Shown here: one piece after another, positions 9,667 through 17,385 of the stretch
How the letters are laid out: every line of letters starts with the position of its first letter
Position numbering within the stretch: the stretch's first letter is position 1
Source of the DNA: Bacteroidales bacterium
Lineage (GTDB): Bacteria; Bacteroidota; Bacteroidia; Bacteroidales; Muribaculaceae
Length of the DNA: 64,000 nt
Assembly (NCBI GenBank): GCA_022009815.1
Contig: CP091725.1
Coordinates: forward strand, 1,550,001 to 1,614,000
Reading direction: 5' to 3'
Program-made: the position numbers and the translations under genes
Notes under the pieces: model-generated
What the model saw: only the letters and a program-made list of their open reading frames with translations
The model's database searches: none
Told to the model about the DNA's origin: nothing

Positions 9667-9989
9667 TTATTTAAAAGGCTGCTCCATTGTAACTTCTCTA
9701 TGTGCCAAACTATGATGTGCGCCATCTGCTACGCCATAGGTGGTAACAAAGGTGATGACCAATGAGAACTTTTTCAATGCACGCGCAAAACTCGTAGTTG
9801 CCTCTGGCGTGATAGATTATGCCCTCCAACAAATGTAAAGTCATATTGTCCGTGATAGTATTGGTCAACAAGAAAAGTCTTACCCACTCTTCGCCGTCTA
9901 TATACTATAACAAATTCTGAACGATCCGACTCCATCGCTCTGCGGGGTTCTTGACACTCTCGCTCTCTACCAACAAGTTTGTTTGTCAT
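9667..9989 (-). pseudogene. Internally deleted AAA ATPase remnant
   Basis: Starting at 9989 the N-terminus reads MTNKLVGRERECQE, then FVIVYRRRRVGKTFLVDQYY. This resembles the ATP-binding start of an AAA ATPase of the DUF234 type, but the usual Gly before RRRVGKT is Arg. After FTFVGGHNLSRQ the protein jumps, with a frame change, to a plausible C-terminal tail: FARALKKFSLVITFVTTYG ... EVTMEQPFK and a stop at 9667. Several hundred codons that would form the middle of such a protein are missing, so this is a genuine deletion remnant and not merely a base error. Confidence 0.7.
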
Positions 9990-10056
9990 GATCATACCAT
10001 TATATCTTAACCCTTGCAAAGGCAGTATGCTCTGATTTGGGTTAGAATGCATAAAA

Positions 10057-10093
10057 AACGATTGACAAGTTTATTTTAGGCTTGCCAATCGTT
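10057..10093 (-). terminator. Terminator beside attachment-site copy 2
   Basis: Minus-strand hairpin AACGATTGgCAAG / CTTGtCAATCGTT with a 12-base loop, followed by a T-run. It stands in the same relation to the stop codon of the gene-tail repeat at 10126-10147 as the terminators near the other two copies. Confidence 0.7.
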
Positions 10094-10125
10094 TGATTGT
10101 GAGTTTATTGTGCTGATTCTGCGGC

Positions 10126-10147
10126 TTAGTATTCGTCCTCGTTGAAG
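10126..10147. repeat. Putative attachment-site repeat, copy 2 (internal)
   Basis: ttagtattcgtcctcgttga followed by ag. On the minus strand it encodes FNEDEY and a TAA stop, as in the tail of the DUF2795 gene (15929-15950). It separates the eroded left segment (7848-10125) from the restriction-modification segment (10148-15932). The remaining sequence 10148-10261 shows nothing I recognise. Confidence 0.7.
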
Positions 10148-10261
10148 GAATTTATCTATATTGATTATCAGTATATTATGCAATAATCTATAAAATTTGT
10201 ACAAACAAACCACACCGTCTAAGACGGTCTGAGGCGATGGAATAAGAAGTTAGACAAACAA

Positions 10262-11948
10262 TTAAAGTCCTAATAAAATATCAATCTCATCCACAAAAGT
10301 TGAGCTTTTAGCAACGCGACCATTTCCACCCAATTCTTTGTATCTATTATAAATCAACTCATTAATCTCGTTTATTTTTTGTTCAGTAAACACAGATATA
10401 TCTAAATTTATTACATCCTGTATTCCTATATTAGTCTTATTCAAGATTTTTGCACATAACGCATAAAGCAAATAAAACAATATATCACTCTTTTCTGCCG
10501 TTGTCCAATTTGGAAGTTTTCGCAAATAGTTTTGGATCATTTTACCAATCTTTCCAACTTTATAATATACTTCAAGGCTATATTTCTCTGAATACAACTT
10601 GCTATAAGTTTCATCATCAGTTAATAATGTTGAAGGACGAGATCTTGCGAAATCAGGCTTTCTTAATAATATGCTAATAAGGCATTGAGCTAAAAAAAGA
10701 AACACTTATAATTTCACCGCTATTCTTTTTTTCTGATTCTTATAATAATTCTTCCTTCTATCATAATATAAACCTCGTGACTTACAATACATCTCAATTT
10801 GTAAATGTATTGGGTCTGTAACTCTAAGTGATGACTTTGGAATATTAGTTTGATTGTTTGTCGCAAAAATAATATCATCACGCACTTCTTCTGACACAGG
10901 CACAATAAATCGCACTAGGATGTTTCGATCTTCTTCAGATAATCTTGTCGGATTTTCCGAAAAATAATTATAGATTTCATGAGAGGTTTGAAGACCATTT
11001 ACAATTTCAGGATTATCTACTGATAATTTTTTTACTTGTCACCAGTGTAATCTTATCTGATAATATAGTAATGCCATTATTTAACCACCAGAAATCTTCA
11101 TTCTGCTTATTTTTTAAAGTATCAGCAATACATGAATTGACAGAATTATATCCTTGATAATCCCGAACATTTGACTCAAATATTCCCTTTCTTAGTTTTT
11201 TAGAAGAATCTGTTATAAATGTGTAATATTGAGATAAATTTATCAAAGCGACATATTCATTTGTCTTTCCCAATGTTATGGCTTGATCTGCTAAGTCAAC
11301 ACATATATTTACATCAGGCTCACTATTATATAATGTGACAAGTTCATTCGCACCAATCAAATCAGCTTTAACTAAAGCATTGGGATATAATTTATTAACA
11401 ACACATTTAAGTTCTTCCATTTGTGCAACAACATTAGGATGCACATCCACCCCCAATGTTACATAATAATAATGAAAACATACTTTGGGCTGTTTAGTAA
11501 TCAATTTTGTTATGGCATCTCTAAAAAGCATAAATATCTCACATACTCCTTCACAATATCTATCTTTGTATTGGTCCACATCATGTGACATATCCAAAAG
11601 GTTTTCTGAAATTGTTTTCCATTTCATTATTGCATCCTCTCCAAAACCAGTGGTGTTTTTGGATTGAAAAATAGCAAATTCCAATTGAGCCCCTTTGGGA
11701 CAAGTTAAATTTACAAGTTGATCAGGAGCAATAATTTCATCATTGAGAAATATATAAGCTGCATCGCATCCACCATCATTCGATCCCCCTATAATGCCGT
11801 TTTCAATTTCTTCATTACTAAATTCATAATCTTTCAATACATGATTGGCTGCAAAAAATTCAAAATATGAATTCTCGTTGTTATACTCACTCGAGTTTTG
11901 ACACTCTTGTTTAATGATTTCTTTGAGTAATATCTGATTATTGGTCAT
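10262..11948 (-). CDS. AIPR-family (abortive infection phage resistance) protein, frame-disrupted
   Basis: Minus strand from 11948 (MTNNQILLKEIIKQE). Assembled across frames it is about 560 residues. The first part contains GGSNDGGCDAAYIF and LEFAIFQSKN, a pattern compatible with a nuclease-like fold. WWLNNGITILSD followed after the shift by NPEIVNGLQTSHEIY is the signature of the AIPR family (PF10592). The C-terminal third continues through LYYDRRKNYYKNQ and FLAQCLISILLRKPDFARSRP to the stop at 10262. Two disruptions occur: one extra A in an A7 run (11027-11033), and an in-frame stop at 10706-10708 that two compensating homopolymer indels would remove. It is the last gene of the restriction-modification operon. 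A -7 box (TATATTTG, 11974-11981) lies just upstream. The family is linked to phage defence; action here is inferred. Confidence 0.75.
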
Positions 11949-11986
11949 AGTAAATTATTTCTATTAATTAGCGCAAATATATTGAA

Positions 11987-12871
11987 CTAAAATGGCAAAT
12001 CCTGTCCATATTCCGAACAAGGCTCATTAAGGACTTGAATTTCATTATCTTCAAATAGCTGTGCCTGCTTTTGAAGCTTCTCCAAATACAAAGTGCGTTT
12101 TGAGATATCGTTGATTTCTTCTCGGCGGGCCTTACTTAGTTCCAAGAATTCATCATTTTGATCTATGCCAAGGAATCGACGTCCCAATAGACTTGCCGCG
12201 ATGCCAGTTGTACTGCTACCTGTAAATGGGTCTAAAATCCATGCCCCAGAAAGGGTCGAAGCCTGAACGATACGAGAAAGCACACACAATGGTTTTTGTG
12301 TAGGATGCTTCCCGCACGATTTTTCCCATGGAGCAATAGCTGGCAATCGCCACACATCACGCATTTGAGTACCACCATTAATTATTTTCATTAGTTCATA
12401 ATTAAAATAATGGGGTACTTTTTGCTCTTTACGCGCCCAAAGAATGTATTCAGCCGAGTGAGTGAAATACTTGCGTGACAAATTTGGTGGCGGATTTGTT
12501 TTCTCCCATGTAATACAGTTCAATATCTTGAAGTCTAATTCCGTCAAGCATCGGGCTACTGAGAAAATATTATGATAAGTACCACTTATCCAAATCGTTC
12601 CATTGCTTTTTAATTTATCCCGACAGGTGGCAATCCATGATTTGTCAAAAAGGTAATCTTCCTCATATCCGTTAGACTTATCCCAAGCACCTTTATTGAC
12701 AGAAACCATTTTACCGCTTTGAACGCTTATTCCTCCGTTTGATAAATGATATGGCGGATCTGCGAAAATCATATCAAACTTAAACTCAAAAGAATTAAGT
12801 AGTTCAATACAATCTCCTTTCAAAAGGGTAAAATCCCTATTTACCGATCTATAGTATGGAGTTAACATCAA
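11987..12871 (-). CDS. DpnA-like adenine-N6 DNA methyltransferase
   Basis: A 294-residue intact protein. Motif IV is DPPYHLSNGG (residues about 38-47) and motif I is DPFTGSSTTG near residue 218. This permuted order (catalytic motif before the AdoMet motif) is the beta-group arrangement seen in M.DpnIIB (DpnA) and related enzymes. Between them is a target-recognition region with NPPPNLSRKYFTHSAEYILWARK split by normal family features, and GKHPTQKP before motif I is typical. Because it sits beside a Dam-type methylase and a DpnII-type endonuclease, GATC is the likely target. Its ATG overlaps the stop of the preceding gene by four bases, indicating translational coupling. Confidence 0.9.
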   Translation of the reverse strand: MMLTPYYRSVNRDFTLLKGDCIELLNSFEFKFDMIFADPPYHLSNGGISVQSGKMVSVNKGAWDKSNGYEEDYLFDKSWIATCRDKLKSNGTIWISGTYHNIFSVARCLTELDFKILNCITWEKTNPPPNLSRKYFTHSAEYILWARKEQKVPHYFNYELMKIINGGTQMRDVWRLPAIAPWEKSCGKHPTQKPLCVLSRIVQASTLSGAWILDPFTGSSTTGIAASLLGRRFLGIDQNDEFLELSKARREEINDISKRTLYLEKLQKQAQLFEDNEIQVLNEPCSEYGQDLPF

Positions 12872-13403
12872 TGAAATGTTGCTGTTGACACAATTTCAAA
12901 AATATTTCTATGTTCCTTTATCCTTTCCAAGAGATTCTTGAACATATAAGCGTCATGTCTATTGGTCTTTTCTTGAACCATTAATAGTTTCGCAATCAAT
13001 ATCAAGAATTTAACACTATATTCACCTTTTCCAGCTAATTTGCTGTATTTCTGGGCTTCATTATTTACTTCAGCCAACAAATTCTCCGGGGACAATAAAA
13101 GTTCCTGTTCTTTTTTAGATTTTAAAGGAGCTGTCCGACTCCATTGTTCAAGTAAACTACTTAGCAATAGGTCCGTTTCATGGGGTTCACTATAATGTTT
13201 AATCAACATATCTACAGCCCAATGAATATGTTTAGGAGTACGGATGCGACTCCATCTTTCACCTTCTTTCTGACGATATCTTAGCAGAATATCAAATCAG
13301 ACAATGTCCCTTTGTATATTCCTAAAATATATGTGCCATTAATTGGAATTACACATAGCGGTTCTTGTACATTACATGTCATTGAAATATTTTGATTTGG
13401 CAT
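12868..13403 (-). CDS. Uncharacterised protein inside the DpnII-type operon, one frameshift
   Basis: I do not recognise this gene. Taking the start at 13403 (MPNQNISMTCNV), with AGGAG five bases upstream overlapping the endonuclease stop, and one missing base near 13290, gives about 178 residues. The N-terminal third is hydrophobic/beta-like (PLCVIPINGTYILGIYKG). A middle segment contains RYRQKEGERWSRIRTPKHIH, and the C-terminus is helical (LAEVNNEAQKYSKL, VKFLILIAKLLMVQE). The shorter version starting at 13209 lacks the N-terminus. It has no signal peptide or obvious catalytic motif. Coupling to both neighbours argues that it works with the restriction system, for example as an accessory or control factor; that is inference. 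Confidence 0.6.
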
Positions 13404-13415
13404 AATTCTTACTCC

Positions 13416-14272
13416 TCATTTTAGTTTTTTAGAAATAATATCGTTCTCAAGATCCGCAATGTTATACAAGTGGTCCAATACATCAAACGTTTCTTTTAGG
13501 TTATTCTTTGCACTGCGCCAACCGCAACCATCGGTAAACCAAACAAATTTGAAATATCCCAAATCTTTGGTTTCCATGGTAATAGTTTTGTAACTACGTG
13601 CCGTTTCATTTAACTTGGACCCACTGCTTGTATAAAAGTTTGTTTCTATGCCATAAACAGTGTTCTTTCCTTTTACAACAAAATCAAATCTTTTTTCCGC
13701 ACGACCATTATTGGAAATAGAAGACAAATCTATTCCCCATTTAGCCTCAATCTCATGGATATACATTTCCTTGAAATAGGTTTCTCCTTTTACAAGTCCT
13801 GCTTTACAAAGAAAACCCTCTACAAGATTTTCCATTAAATGACCACCACGGTTCTTACGTCCGTTCGAGTCAAGACCAGTTTCTATACCTGTCACGTAAT
13901 CCACAAGATTGTTGACAATATGATTCTCCATCAAATCAAAAAGACCAGTCTTCCGCATGAATTTCACGTAATCTTCATTTGTGCAATTTGGCTTGTCAAA
14001 ATGAAAGTCAATCTGTCCTTCTTCATCCATAGCCATAATATCAAGCTCACGCTTAGCTAAAAGAATAGGGATACATTTAATGTTTCTGGATATTGTACCA
14101 AAATATTCCTGAATTCATCCTCGATATTCTTGGAGCCAATAAGCGCATTTAAGATATTGAGTGGAATTTTAATAGCTTCCACATTATTAAATACCTTATC
14201 AAAATCAACATAATATTTATAATCGGCAATAGATGGTCTGAAACCAGCAAGCCAAGCATCAAAGTCTCTCAT
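13416..14272 (-). CDS. DpnII-type (GATC) restriction endonuclease, one frameshift
   Basis: About 285 residues after restoring one missing base near 14072-14074, which turns NVSLFF-stop into NVIPILLAKRELDI. I chose the ATG at 14272 (MRDFDAWLAGF), directly after the dam stop; ATGs at 14293 and 14284 are alternatives overlapping dam. N-terminal YYVDFDKVFNNV and the central GLDSNGRKNRGGHLMENLVE are DpnII/MboI family features. The segment from GLDSNGRK through FDFVVKGKNTVYGIETNFY (E...D...E-x-N/K-like spacing) should hold the PD-(D/E)XK-like catalytic site. It cuts unmethylated GATC in known relatives. It lies between the Dam methylase and the unknown ORF, in one minus-strand operon. Confidence 0.85.
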
Positions 14273-14273
14273 A

Positions 14274-15185
14274 TCAGTAAGCATTAGCAACATTTGAAAT
14301 CATTATTTCAGAAATAGCACCACGTCCATTTCCCTTTGAATTTATCATCCTTGCAGCAAATACACGTTTAATAGAGAACATCTTATAAAGATGATCAAAA
14401 AAATCGTCTTCATTGTCTACGTTCAATGGGTCTGAATTACTTGCCACGAATAAAGATTTTTGCTTTGCAATTAGAGCGCAAAAATCGCGTAACCGTATCT
14501 GCTCGGCATCATCAAAACCTTCTTTTGCGTAAGATGTAAATGCAGAAGTATCTGTCAGAGGACGATACGGAGGGTCAAAATAAAACAAAACATTATCATG
14601 GGCATATTTGCCAGTTTGTGCAAAATCACCACAAAGAATTTCAACTCGCTGAAGGACGGCAGAATCTGCCCTTAATGTCTCCTCATCGCAAATTTTAGGA
14701 TTTGCATATCTTCCATGTGGAACATTGAACTTACCTTTAGAGTTTACACGATACAATCCATTGAAACAAGTACGATTCAAAAAAATAAATAGTGCAGCGG
14801 TTTCAACCTCTGAGGTATCTCTTTCGTTAAAACGCTCACGTTGAGCAAGAAAATACTCTTTTCTATCAACTTCATTAAGTGGAAGATATTCATTTTGAAG
14901 TCGGTTCAATTCAAAAATTAAATTTTCGACATCATATTTTATTACTCGATATGTACAGATAAGCTCTGCATTGATATCATTTATAATAGCTCTTGTTATG
15001 TTTGGGTATTCTTGTAAAATCCAAAACAATACTGCTCCTCCCCCAACAAATGGTTCGATATACGTCATCTCATCCCTACGTGATAAATCACGAGGTAGAA
15101 TTTTTTTTATATCATCAAGAAGTTGAGTTTTCCCTCCAACCCACTTGATAAATGGTCTTGCCCGATATGTGTCTAATCTTTTCAT
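14274..15185 (-). CDS. dam: Dam/DpnM-type adenine-N6 DNA methyltransferase
   Basis: A 303-residue intact protein of the D12 class. RPFIKWVGGKTQLL (residues 9-22) and EPFVGGGAVLF (about 44-54) form the AdoMet site, and YFDPPYRPL near residue 202 is the catalytic motif IV. LNRTCFNGLYRVNSKGKFN is the conserved middle block. Enzymes of this class methylate the adenine of GATC; paired with the neighbouring DpnII-type nuclease it protects host DNA. It is the first gene of the operon, with a strong promoter at 15229-15259. Codons are visibly AT-rich compared with the surrounding core genes, consistent with transfer. Confidence 0.93.
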   Translation of the reverse strand: MKRLDTYRARPFIKWVGGKTQLLDDIKKILPRDLSRRDEMTYIEPFVGGGAVLFWILQEYPNITRAIINDINAELICTYRVIKYDVENLIFELNRLQNEYLPLNEVDRKEYFLAQRERFNERDTSEVETAALFIFLNRTCFNGLYRVNSKGKFNVPHGRYANPKICDEETLRADSAVLQRVEILCGDFAQTGKYAHDNVLFYFDPPYRPLTDTSAFTSYAKEGFDDAEQIRLRDFCALIAKQKSLFVASNSDPLNVDNEDDFFDHLYKMFSIKRVFAARMINSKGNGRGAISEIMISNVANAY

Positions 15186-15228
15186 TTAATTCTAAATTTA
15201 CTACTAAGAAAATTCTCGCAGTATTGTG

Positions 15229-15259
15229 CAAATATAGTGATAACGCTTCACTTCCCCAA
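15229..15259 (-). promoter_or_regulatory. Restriction-modification operon promoter
   Basis: Minus strand: -33 TTG at 15257-15259, a 20-base spacer, and -7 TATATTTG at 15229-15236. The leader to the dam start is about 40 bases. It is a textbook Bacteroidota promoter on the AT-rich island. Confidence 0.75.
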
Positions 15260-15349
15260 CAAAATGAGAAAAGAAAACAAGAATACTCTTAAGCATTTAC
15301 CTCCGATTATCTTCTATAATTTTACCGTTCCACTACCCACACCATTCCA

Positions 15350-15733
15350 TTGAAAGAGGAGGCTGTTGAAATATTAAAGCGTTGGAAACAGAAATGTGGC
15401 AACAAGCGGTTTGTTTTCGGTATGCTTGATGACGAGATAGACCTTGACAACAGAGAAACGTTATACAAGAACAGAAACAACGTCACAAAGTGTATAAACC
15501 AGTCTTTAGTAGTGGTAGGTGAAAAGTTAGGATTCTCCCATCCACTTACTATGCACGTTGCGAGACACACGTTTGCAGTGATGGCTTTGAATGACGGAAT
15601 GGAAATGTCGGTTGTGAGCAGGTTGCTCGGTCATGCGTCCACTGGCGTTACAGAGAAAGTGTATGCCAAATATCTGCCAGAGACTTTAGAAGAGGAGGTA
15701 AATCGGCTTGATTTCAGTTTTCTTGCAAGTTGA
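15350..15733 (+). pseudogene. Tyrosine recombinase, C-terminal catalytic fragment
   Basis: An open frame of 127 codons encodes the end of a phage-type integrase. HVARHTFAVMA holds the H-x-x-R pair, LLGHAS holds the second conserved His, and VYAKYL carries the nucleophile tyrosine. The N-terminal arm and core-binding domains, and the first catalytic Arg, are missing: upstream sequence to 15300 gives no continuation in any frame I tried. The fragment begins abruptly at about 15330, near the dam promoter, suggesting that the restriction-modification operon replaced the rest. It is unlikely to be active. It points toward attachment-site copy 3, about 200 bases away. Confidence 0.85.
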
Positions 15734-15861
15734 AAAACGCTTGTCACGTGATTCGCATTTGATTCGCATTCAATAATTCTCGGGGTGGCAAGATTTTGTA
15801 ACTCACTGATACGCTGCTCTGCATTTGATTCGTAAATTATGCACCAAAACGAGGTAAAACA

Positions 15862-15893
15862 AAGGTGACTAACATTTAATTGTTAGTCACCTT
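15862..15893. terminator. Terminator at the right island boundary
   Basis: Perfect inverted repeat AAGGTGACTAAC / GTTAGTCACCTT with an 8-base loop. It serves minus-strand transcription leaving the DUF2795 gene and probably plus-strand transcription leaving the integrase fragment. 15734-15861 holds no recognisable gene. Confidence 0.75.
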
Positions 15894-15928
15894 ATCTTAT
15901 TTTCAATAAGTTACCTCTTTAAGGAACA

Positions 15929-16150
15929 TCAATATTCGTCCTCGTTGAAGAAGAAATCTTCCTTACTTGGATAGTCAGGCCAAATGTCTTCGATGCATTC
16001 ATACACTTCGCCTTCATCTTCCATTTCCTGAAGGTTTTCGATAACTTCGAGCGGAGCACCAGAACGCATGGCGTAGTCGATAAGTTCTTCTCTGGTTGCT
16101 GGCCAGGGCGCATCTTCAAGCTTTGATGCGAGTTCAAGAGTCCAATACAT
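15929..16150 (-). CDS. DUF2795 small acidic protein (integration target)
   Basis: A 73-residue protein. Start at 16150 (MYWTLELASKLED), since residues from here match the family and the upstream extension is low-complexity. Features: APWPATREELIDYA, SGAPLEVIENLQ, EDIWPDYPSKEDFF and the acidic end FNEDEY. I recognise it as the short, highly conserved Bacteroidales protein usually labelled DUF2795; its function is unknown. The last six codons and stop are repeated at 10126 and, with Phe to Ile, at 7828, which marks this gene as the likely integration site of the island. A -7 box TATCTTTG lies at 16191-16198 on the minus strand. Confidence 0.85.
   Translation of the reverse strand: MYWTLELASKLEDAPWPATREELIDYAMRSGAPLEVIENLQEMEDEGEVYECIEDIWPDYPSKEDFFFNEDEY
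15933..15950. repeat. Putative attachment-site repeat, copy 3 (within the DUF2795 gene)
   Basis: tattcgtcctcgttgaag, 18 bases shared with copy 2 and 16 with copy 1. This copy belongs to the intact gene, so the island would have been inserted into its 3' end with the coding sequence restored. Confidence 0.7.
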
Positions 16151-16263
16151 AATTCTATCGTTTTTAATCTGCGTTTTTTTATTGAGACTGCAAAGATAGT
16201 AAAAAAACAAATTTCAAATAGAATGCGGGTTTAAATTTAGTTAAAAACCTGTCAATTGCTTGT

Positions 16264-16826
16264 TTATTTGCAATCCTTGTCCCAAAAAATCTCTTCAATC
16301 TGGTTGTGGATGTTGTTGAAGCGTGCAAGAACAAAGAAATAGTCGCTCAGACGGTTGAGGTATGTCAGCACGTTCTGGTCCACATCGTGCTCGTTGGCGA
16401 GAGTCACAACGCGGCGTTCGCAGCGGCGTGCCACGGTGCGGCAAATCTGCGCACGCGAAGAGATGCGGCTGCCACCGGGAAGCACAAAATTGCGGAGAGG
16501 TGGCAGTTCGGCGTCGAGCAGGTCTATCTGATGCTCGATGTTGGCTATATCGTCATCGTCAAGTCCCATTGCCTTTGTGCCAGGGGCGGTCTCGGTGGCG
16601 AGATACGCTCCGATGTTGAAGAGTTTGTTTTGAATTACGCGTAGGAAACTTTTGATGTCCGACGGCACGTTGTGCAGGTTGTCGAGCAGTCCGATGTGTG
16701 CGTTCAGCTCATCGACTGTGCCATACGCTTCAAGGCGCACGTCGTCTTTCGACACGCGCTTGCCGCCAACGAGCGACGTTGTCCCTTTGTCGCCGGTGGC
16801 TGTGTAAACAATACTTTCTTTACCAT
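16264..16826 (-). CDS. PduO-type ATP:cob(I)alamin adenosyltransferase, one frameshift
   Basis: Makes adenosylcobalamin by transferring the adenosyl group of ATP to reduced corrinoid. After restoring one missing base in an A-run (16815-16817) the N-terminus is MVKKSIVYTATGDKGTTSLV, which contains the ATP-binding TGDKGTTSL motif. EAYGTVDELNAHIG, LPGGSRISSRAQICRTVARRCER (as GGSRISS and RTVARRCER) and YLNRLSDYFFVLAR are the conserved helical segments and active-site Arg cluster. Length about 187 residues is normal. It starts 4 bases after the LOG gene stop, so rnr-LOG-adenosyltransferase form a minus-strand operon. The core part without the N-terminus is open from 16755. Confidence 0.88.
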
Positions 16827-16830
16827 AATA

Positions 16831-17369
16831 TCAACGGTTTAGTTGTTGCAGTTTTTCTATCGCTTCCTCCGCGCTTCCCACGAGCTCCACCAATGCGACA
16901 GCCTCCGGAGCGGCAAGGCGCTGCTCCACAAGCGACTGCAGCTGGTTGTAGAGTTGGTCAAACACGCCGTCTATGTTCACCAGCAGGATGCGTTTCGAGA
17001 AGTTCCGGCTCACGGTGAGGGAGGCGAGGGTGCTCATCACCTCGTCGATTGTGCCGATGCCTCCGGGGAGCGCGACGAATATTTGTCCCAGCTCAATCAT
17101 GCGCGCTTTGCGCTCGCTGAGGTCGAGAGTGTATATCATCTCGTCGACAACGGGATCCGACAGCTGCCGGAACACTTCCGGAATCACACCAGTGACCGTT
17201 GCGCCGTGCTGTTTGGCAGTGGCTGCGAGGATGTGCATCTGTCCGGCGTTGCTGCCTCCGTAGATCAGACGTGCGTTCATCTCGCCGATGCCCTTGCCAA
17301 TGGCGCTGACGGCATTGGTGAAGTTGTCGCTGAGGTCAGATTTGAGGAAAGGTAGACTGTTATGTTCAT
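16831..17369 (-). CDS. LOG family protein (putative nucleotide phosphoribohydrolase), one frameshift
   Basis: Start at 17369 (MNITVYLSS) with one missing base at about 17341-17343 before SDLSDNFTNAV; corrected length about 179 residues. LIYGGSNAG is the first Rossmann-like motif and LPGGIGTIDE is the PGGxGTxxE signature of LOG/lysine-decarboxylase-like proteins. Characterised members hydrolyse nucleoside 5'-monophosphates to free the base (cytokinin-activating type); the substrate here is unknown. It starts 16 bases after the rnr stop and is followed closely by the adenosyltransferase. Confidence 0.85.
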
Positions 17370-17385
17370 GCGTATGATGTCGTTT

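Noticed and set aside
12868..13209. A 113-codon stand-alone gene starting at 13209
   Set aside because: The sequence upstream to 13403 continues the protein after one base correction and has a good ribosome binding site, so the longer form is preferred.
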